Assembly (NCBI RefSeq): GCF_047511655.1
Contig: NC_133390.1
Coordinates: forward strand, 132,795,583-132,859,582
Direction of reading: 5' to 3'
Length of the DNA: 64,000 nucleotides
Origin: Castor canadensis
Taxonomy: Eukaryota; Chordata; Mammalia; Rodentia; Castoridae
Translations under genes and position numbers: made by a program
In this document: in pieces, positions 57,655 to 64,000 of the stretch
How positions within the stretch are numbered: position 1 is the stretch's first letter
Layout: each line of letters opens with the position of its first letter
The notes under the pieces: generated by a model
What the model was told of the DNA's origin: nothing
The model's database searches: none
What the model saw: the letters and a program-made list of their open reading frames with translations, nothing else

Positions 57655-58315
57655 ACAACTGTATACTTATACTTTTCAATATATTCTCCATCACCAAACC
57701 AGAACTCAAATATAATGACTGAGAGATGGTTCATTGAGGCAGAACCTTTGAAGGAAGAGCTGTGTGAGGTCACATCATGAAGAGAGACAGGAAATATAAT
57801 GACATTCCTTAATGTCTCATACTGAGTTCAATGTTCTGCATAAATGACCTTTTCTCAAGTACAAAGTGTGAAATGATTCACTCAGAGCTCAGCAGGTAGC
57901 TGACACAGGTGCTGTACCTACTTCCCACTGACCTTCCCCAAATCCACATTGGTCTCCTTACATCCAAACTTGCATTACAAATCTTCGATCTTCTCAGATT
58001 ATTTGCAGGTATTCATACAAGAGAAAACTAATTCCTGTTCTAAGAGAATGGGGAATGCTTCAGGTCCTAAATGTTCACCAATTTGACCACTCTATCTGGA
58101 GACATCACTCCAGACGGTTCCTTGGGATGTTTCTTAGTATGACCTCAACAGGAGCAAAGGATCTTGGCTGCTCCAGTCTACAGCCTCCCATATTGATTTT
58201 ATTGTGTAGGGTAGGGTACTATCAAGTTCACATGGATGGCTTATGAACAGAGAAAGAACTCAGCAAAATGTAATAGCTTTTAAGAAACTTAGTGATGGAG
58301 AAGTAATGAAAACAG
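57655..58315. other. Unassigned stretch
   Basis: Some blocks (for example 57870-58010) resemble 59180-59345 loosely (a 'cacattggtctccttacatc' versus 'cacactggtcttctcacatc' region). They may be two copies of one old repeat. Confidence 0.4.
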
Positions 58316-58318
58316 TAG

Positions 58319-58425
58319 AGGGCTGGCAGTGTGACTCAAGTGATAGAGTGCTTGCCTAGCAAGCTGGAGGTGAGGAGTTCAAACCCCAGTACTCACCTCC
58401 CCCACATCTCACAGAAAAACAGTAA
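58319..58425 (+). repeat. ID-like (tRNA-derived) SINE
   Basis: 'gagggctggcagtgtgactc', 'aagtgatagagtgcttgcct' and 'gagttcaaaccccagtactc' give the tRNA-related unit; the tail is imperfect. Confidence 0.9.
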
Positions 58426-58429
58426 AGTA

Positions 58430-59835
58430 GAGGATCACAGGTTTAGGGATTCAGGTCTCTGTGTTCCTGAAAGCTTACCTGCCATTTACCCTGCAGCTGG
58501 ATCCAGGTCAAAATGCCCAATAGGAAGAAGGTTCAGCAAAATAAAGAGACTTCCTCATCTACATGCTCAACATTTTCTGTTACTAATACCTCTCCTCCTA
58601 ATGCTTGGACTTGGACCATGAAGAGTGGACCATGCTTCTATAAACTCTAAATCCACATTGTAAATTAATCTTTTGGGAATGTTCTTAGGGTGCAGGCAGG
58701 AGCATGGCAGGACCTTGTCAATAGCTGAAGATCATGGTAAAGACTATATCATCCCCATGATAGATTCTCCCACCACTCCAATATGGCTCAATATATATTG
58801 TCTTTCAAAGACATAATCCACTGAATATTTTGGACAAAGAAAATCTGCTCTAATTTCAGCAAGGTCACCACTCCCACTCTGACCCTTCTGGCAACTTTTA
58901 ATTCATGTCAGCTTTGATTCAAAGAAATGTGGATAAATCTGCTCTTTCAAAGATTCATAAATGGAGTGTCTCCACAACTGTCAAAGGAAAAGGATAATGT
59001 CACTTAGGCTGAAGATTGGTAAGAGATGAAGAGTGGGAACAACATAAAGAACTTGAACTTTCTGAGGACAGTGGGGCTCAAGGATGAGATGAGAGAAATC
59101 AATCCATTCATGCCTCTCAGCAGGTTGTTCGGAAGATTAAGGTTGTTCCTATAGTGGGGTAAAACTAAAGCACGGGATGTGAAATGGTTCCCTTGAAGCC
59201 ACATATGTTGCTATTGAAAGTGAGCTGGGGACTGATGCAGATTCAATGATCCCAACCATTTTCTTTCCTCCCCACCACACTGGTCTTCTCACATCTAGAC
59301 AGCTTCACAAAACTTTGGTCTTGTTAGATTTTGCACTAGCAGCAAGGTGGTTAGCAAGCCTGAGAAAAATGCTTCTGGTCAGCCTATGAAATAGATACTC
59401 AAGCAATGGTGTCTTAGTAAAAGGCATCGTGCGGCAGATGAGTATTCTGTAAATCTCACAGTCTGAACAGATATTGTGCTTAGCTTAGCACCTCTTTATT
59501 TTTTAGAAACATGCACCATTATTATTACTTAAAAGTATAAATTAAGAAAACAGGAATCAAAATGAGCAGACTTTCTCCTTATGGATACTTTGTTATTTAG
59601 CTTATAATTCACAACATCCTTTGCAAATCAAGTAACTCATTCATTTGATGGGTGACTGTCAAATTTTCTGTGAATATGTCCCAGAGGTATTTGGAAGAAA
59701 CTATGGCTGCCCTCTATTTCTAAGATAACAACACTATAAGTGGCCTCTTTGTTCTGATTTCTAGGACTTGGCAGAGGAGAAAGCAAGCAACCAGCTGTAT
59801 AACTCCCTTGAGTTTCAGAACACAGTGTTGGAATT
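58430..59835. other. Unassigned stretch
   Basis: No gene is recognised. See the note on the possible repeat shared by 57.9 and 59.2 kb. Confidence 0.45.
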
Positions 59836-59839
59836 GTTG

Positions 59840-59920
59840 AGGACATCTAATCACATCATTTACAGATGAGGAAGTTGGAGGCTGGATAAGAGGTGAGTGG
59901 TCTGAGGTCAATAAATAAAT
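59840..59920 (-). repeat. MIR SINE fragment (antisense)
   Basis: 'atttacagatgaggaagttg' and 'gaggctggataagaggtgag' match the reverse complement of the MIR core. Confidence 0.6.
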
Positions 59921-59924
59921 TCAT

Positions 59925-60509
59925 TATGAAAAGAGTTCCATATCCAGGACCCCAACTCCTTTCTTCCTACATTAGTGCTCATTCCTCGCTGCTGTGTTCA
60001 CTGCTACCTGGATGACAGACATTCACACACACTGAGGGGCACTGGGCAAGCTACTGAACTGTTGGCTGGCTGCTCTGTGTGCAATGGCAGTCCAGACAGA
60101 AATGATTAAAAATGTTCCATGTGTTTCCCAATATGGCCCTGAAGCACTTGCTCTTTTGTTGCATCAAATGATCAGTTCTGAGATCAGAAGTATACCTCTC
60201 ACTTTGGGGCAGAAATATTTAAGAGCTTTTGCACACTCCTTCAGCTGTCTCCTGCCCAGTGACCCTGATGCTACAAGCTTACATATTGATGCTACACGAT
60301 AGAGGGATAGAAGACAGTCTCACTGGCCTGTCTTAGACTTCAAGTGAACAAGAGAAAAGAAAAAAATTGGCTGTACTAAGCTCCTGAGGTTCAGGATTTA
60401 CTTGTTACTGTAGCATGACTGGGTGCTCCTGTCCAATATAACAGCATTGTCCTTTATGTTATAAAGACATAAGATGTTTCATTCTTGCCATCAGAAAGCT
60501 TACAATGTG
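59925..60509. other. Unassigned stretch
   Basis: Nothing is recognised. A 72-codon plus-strand frame (60084-60302) has no domain. Confidence 0.45.
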
Positions 60510-60517
60510 ATCTATAA

Positions 60518-60703
60518 TAGTTGCTCTCAATGTGTGACTCCTGGAACAGTAGCATCAGCATCACCAAGGGAAACATCAGACATGCAGGTTTTCCAGCTCC
60601 AGCCCAGACCTATGGAATCACATGTTGTGGGGGTGGTGCCAAAAAGGTGTCCTACAACAAGCACTTGGTGATTCTGATGCAGGCTGGACTCTGAGAACTA
60701 TTG
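60518..60703 (+). mobile_element. Nearly complete MER5A (hAT-Charlie MITE)
   Basis: The ends 'tagttgctctcaatgtg' and 'ctctgagaactattg' are diverged terminal inverted repeats. The inside holds 'agcatcagcatcacc', 'ccagcccagacctatggaat' and 'ttggtgattctgatgcagg'. Flanking octamers atctataa (60510-60517) and atctaaaa (60704-60711) agree in 7 of 8 bases, as expected for a hAT target duplication. At 186 bases it is close to full length. Confidence 0.85.
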
Positions 60704-60714
60704 ATCTAAAAGTT

Positions 60715-61800
60715 GTCATATGCATAGCTCTTTGGAGTTTTGCAGGAAACTATATTTGTAATAAACATCTCAGGAGATTAGGGGCTTTCTCACTGAATTC
60801 ATTGGCCTTTTCAATAATTCATTTTCTTCTTATCCATGAAAACCTCTGAATGTAACAATATCATTCCACTTTCTCTCTAAAAAACCTCATCCATTGGTCT
60901 TGAGTCAAACCTTATACCAATGGGCCCTTTACAATTCTTCTTTTATATGGTAGGCCTGGATACATTTCAGAGTAGTTCCCAGGGTCTCTCTATCACCATT
61001 TTCATCTCTTCTGCAGGTTAGAGACTCTAGTCCTCAAGATTAGACATGCTACATTTTAGAAGGAGTTGGAGGTATTTTCTTTCCAAGGAAGGCCCATAAT
61101 TTGGGTACTTGGGGTCAAAATTTTAAAAATGACTCAAAGAAATACATGGGAAGATGCCCATGATGCCATGTCATTGAACCCAGGAAATCTCTAACCCTCT
61201 TCTCAACATGGTCATAGTGGAGGGCCACACAGGTCTACAGGCAGAGGTAAATGGAGCCTCCTCTTGATATGGAGGATCCATTAAGACCAATAATTCTTCG
61301 AGTTTTGATTTTTTTCCCTTGAAATGGGAAATTTTTTGTTTATCACATAACAGGAAAGTACCAACTACTATTGCATGCAGAAGAAATATTCTGTTGTCAA
61401 ATCAAAGCAAACCTTCTACCAGTAAGTGTTATGTTTGTAGTAAAGAATACCAAGGCTGGGATGCCAATACTGGTCCAACCTCCTGTAGCTAACTAAATAA
61501 TTTCAAGAGGTCAATGTCTTGTTTGGGTCTTTGTCTTTTAAAAAGAAATTGGTATGGGAAAGAGGTGGGGACTGGAGCGAGGATTAAGAGAGGAACAAAA
61601 CAACTGATTAAAAGCAGTCTGACAATTATGGGGAAAGGTTAATGGAGTTGAGGCCACTTCTGCTGCTGAAAGCATCCAGGAGGCAGATTAGAAATGGTCT
61701 TTGAGTGCATGAAAGGTTATGATGAGGACACTTCACAGTGATTTGCTTCCTCCCTAGAGGCACAAACAGGGAGAAGTGAACTGGCATTGAAACAACAGCA
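60715..61800. other. Unassigned stretch
   Basis: No gene or repeat is named. It ends at an A26 run, so part of it may be an unrecognised retrocopy. Confidence 0.4.
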
Positions 61801-61802
61801 GC

Positions 61803-61828
61803 AAAAAAAAAAAAAAAAAAAAAAAAAA
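61803..61828 (+). repeat. Orphan poly(A) run (A26)
   Basis: Twenty-six A residues without interruption follow 'aacaacagcagc'. No SINE or L1 3' end is recognisable upstream. Confidence 0.95.
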
Positions 61829-61829
61829 T

Positions 61830-62515
61830 TCAGTTAAGAAAGAGAAGACAACTAATCCCATTTTAATCATTCAACAGGCTCCAGAGAGAAGCTTCTAAAA
61901 CTTGGAGAGAAAACAATGTATCTTGGACTCTAGGACCACAATGTTAATGACCCAGGCACATCCCCAGAAGCTTCTGGTATTTTATGTACAATCAAGTCTT
62001 TGGGCACCTTAACACCCAAGAGCCTGGTCTCCGGATCACAGGGGCTGCACCATTTTAGGAGTAAAGCCATATGTGCTTATACCACAAGAGCTGGAAGTGC
62101 CTAGAAATGCATACTTTCCAAACTTAGCCAATGATTGACAGTGTAGAAACAACACAGGCGCTCCCTCATTCCTGATTGGTACAACTCTGGGGTGTGAAAT
62201 AACCTGTCCACAGAGGTTCCTGCAAAGTTAAGCCTTTTGTGAACTTTGATTAACATCTTACTCATGCTAGACTTCCTCCCCTTTCTGGGTCCTGGTTCCT
62301 TACCCATCACTGACTTTCAGTCTCTCATGTAAATCCTATCTCTGCATGCATACCTGTGGAACTGAAGCTAAGGCAAAGGATCAGTTAACTTTTGATAGAT
62401 AACAAATGACTCCAAAACACAGGGCTCAAAATAATCACCATTATGGAATTCATGATCAATAATTGGCTTAGTGGGAAGGTTTCTTGGTTTGGTAGATTGT
62501 GGTACACTGCAAAAA
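61830..62515. other. Unassigned stretch
   Basis: No gene or repeat is recognised. Confidence 0.45.
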
Positions 62516-62519
62516 TGGA

Positions 62520-62985
62520 TGTGACAGTGTAAATGGAGCAATGACATAGGAGACTCCATTTTGGATGAGGGAGACACTTTAGAAGCAGACATCTAAAGGG
62601 TGCAGAAAACATCAGGCTTCTCAGAGAAATAACAAGGCCCTTACCAAAATAACAAATGCAGCTACAAGATGTGGGCCTCAAGACCAGGACAAGCTAACTA
62701 GACCTTCTAGAAGTGTTCTGTTTGAGCAGGAAGGCTATGGACAGGTGGCTGGGTTCAGTGAGAAGATGACTAGGTGCCGACCAATCACAAATATAGTTTC
62801 AAGGTAAAATAGTTGGACCTAAGCCAGGTAAAGCCCTATATCACTTCTAGGCTCCAGCTATATTATGCTTTAGCCTTTTCCACTAAGCCCCTCCTATGCA
62901 GGGAGATTTGCTATAATTTCAATAAACTTTGAGCTTGCTGTACTCTTAACTCTTGGTCCAGTGTCTTCAATCATCGACTTTGCCA
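62520..62985 (+). mobile_element. Endogenous retrovirus LTR (class I type)
   Basis: It starts 'tgtgacagtgtaaatgg' (TG) and ends '...gactttgcca' (CA). It has a U3 block 'ggagactccattttggatg', a promoter-like 'gctccagctatattatgc', the polyadenylation signal aataaa at 62921-62926, and the R-U5 block 'gagcttgctgtactcttaac'. It appears to be solo. It contains the first copy of the 32-bp direct repeat (62733-62764). Confidence 0.65.
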
Positions 62986-63370
62986 GGACGAAAACTCAAG
63001 ATCAACGATTCAGTTTTAGTAGTGCATCTCTTCCAGGAACAAGTGGAATCTATTTTCCTATCCCTTTAATTTGGGCTGGCTATGTGACCTGTTTTGACCA
63101 GTAAATGTAACAGAAGGACATTGTGTGTATTTTAAGCTTAGAACTTGGGAGACTTGCAGTTTCTACCTGTGCTATTGGAATCTTACCATCACTTGATCAC
63201 ACCCTAGCTAACCTGCTGGAAAATGAGAGATCCCACAGACAGGCGCCATTTATCCCTTCCATTCCAGCTCTGGTTGTCCTAAATCACAAGCCTTAGCCAA
63301 CTGATCAGATAACCACAGATTTATAAGCAAGCCAAGAGGGCTATGGACAGGTGGCTGGGTTCAGTGAGAA
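62733..63370. repeat. Exact 32-bp direct repeat pair (62733-62764 and 63339-63370)
   Basis: A 32-base block starting 'ggctatggacaggtggctg' and ending 'ttcagtgagaa' occurs twice in the same orientation, 606 bases apart, without a mismatch. The first copy is inside the ERV LTR; the second interrupts the MLT1-like LTR. Flanking bases differ at once on both sides. Confidence 0.97.
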
Positions 63371-63530
63371 CTGAGTTGTCCAGCTCAACTGAGTTGAGCA
63401 TGGCCTGGAAGAACCACCTTACTGTCCATTCCACATGCCCTCTTATAGAATAGCAAGTTGATAGATGACTGTCATTTTGGAGCCATTCTAGTTTGGGTGG
63501 TTTGTCATGTCACAAAACCTGACAAATACA
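63035..63530 (+). mobile_element. MLT1-like MaLR LTR
   Basis: 'gggctggctatgtgacctgt' and 'tttgaccagtaaatgtaaca' near the start, 'cctgctggaaaatgagagat', 'cctggaagaaccaccttact' and the end 'agtttgggtggtttgtcatg' are the blocks of the same LTR type as 45275-45755. The 32-bp block at 63339-63370 does not belong to the family pattern. Confidence 0.6.
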
Positions 63531-63617
63531 AGCATCTAATTTCAGTCTTTAAGTCTGTGAGGCTTAAAAGCCAGATAGTAGATATTTGTGACATGGGTTT
63601 TCTGGTGGGTTGTCATT

Positions 63618-63640
63618 ATTATTATTGTTGTTGCTATTAG
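63618..63640. repeat. (ATT/GTT)n microsatellite
   Basis: A short ATT/GTT run at the reversed tail of the following B1 SINE. Confidence 0.85.
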
Positions 63641-63755
63641 AGAAAGGATATCACTATGTAACCCAGGCTAGCCTCAAACTCAAGGCAATCCTCTCACCTC
63701 CACGTCATGAGTGCTGGGATTACAGGTTTGCACCACCATGCTGAGCTCTGGGTGG
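63640..63755 (-). repeat. B1-like (7SL-derived) SINE, antisense
   Basis: 'atcactatgtaacccaggct', 'agcctcaaactcaaggcaat', 'gagtgctgggattacagg' and 'tttgcaccaccatgctgagc' are the reverse complement of the B1 blocks. Confidence 0.9.
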
Positions 63756-64000
63756 GCTGTTTTACTGGGGTGGTTCTCTAGGCAGGGCTGGGGTGGGCAG
63801 CTGGCTGGTTGCAGCTTTGAATGAGGTGCTGGAGTTCAGCATGGGCTTCTACATCTGGCAGGAAATGGATAACAGAATTGGAAACCTATTCTATAATTTC
63901 ATTCTGACCTGGTACTACTGTGTGGAAGAAGACAACTTGGGGAGCAATGAGATGTCCAGGGACACAAAATGCTAGTACTGGATGAAAAATGAAGGTAGGG
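63756..64000. other. Unassigned stretch at the window edge
   Basis: A 60-codon plus-strand frame (63793-63975) is open, with a hydrophobic and aromatic stretch. I recognise no protein and the context gives no exon structure. The sequence continues beyond the window. Confidence 0.35.

Noticed and set aside
62520-62985. The LTR as one end of a complete provirus
   Set aside because: The sequence after 62985 soon turns into an unrelated MLT1-like LTR, with no gag, pol or env.

Overview
This window is mammalian nuclear DNA with no intact protein-coding gene that I can support. It reads as gene-poor intergenic (or possibly intronic) sequence filled with transposon remains of several ages. The organism is most likely a rodent of the beaver lineage (Castor or a close relative). 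The reason is a family of composite SINEs built from one or two B1/7SL-like units joined to a tRNA-related ID-like unit ending in 'ccccagtactg'. I remember that architecture from beaver sequence, so the species call is an inference, not a proof. Prokaryotic features (operons, ribosome binding sites, CRISPR arrays) do not apply.

Layout. 0-7 kb: a MaLR solo LTR, a run of three MIR SINEs, GA and TG microsatellites, an old L1 3' end and a second MaLR LTR. 7-14 kb: a Tigger-like MITE, L1 ORF2 and 5'-end debris, a trimeric SINE with an AC microsatellite, a cluster of three perfect hairpins at 9.24-9.31 kb, and a MER2 MITE with its TA target duplication. 14-26 kb: SINEs, an antisense ERV LTR, a Tigger7/MER44-like element split by an LTR-like insertion, a perfect 42-bp tandem duplication beside a TA microsatellite, L1 pieces on both strands and antisense LTRs. 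26-35 kb: B1 and ID SINEs, an L1M 3' end, more LTRs, a long polypyrimidine tract, an ancient repeat, a TATC microsatellite and another trimeric SINE. 35.2-36.3 kb: the one clear gene-derived feature, a 5'-truncated processed pseudogene of PCBP1 (minus strand) with 3' UTR and poly(A). 37-39 kb: an old L1 interrupted by three SINEs. 41-51 kb: MER5A, MST/MLT1 LTRs, MIRs and two related L1M 3' UTRs. 53.3-56.6 kb: a decayed class III (ERV-L-like) endogenous retrovirus with reverse transcriptase and integrase remnants. 57-64 kb: an L1 3' end, SINEs, an almost complete MER5A, an ERV LTR and an MLT1-like LTR that share an exact 32-bp segment.

I did not find an undescribed functional system. The best leads are the hairpin cluster, the shared 32-bp segment, the 42-bp duplication, the PCBP1 retrocopy and a few weak exon-like or small-ORF candidates. 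Repeat-family names come from remembered consensus sequences; boundaries are usually good to a few tens of bases, except where a target-site duplication is stated.
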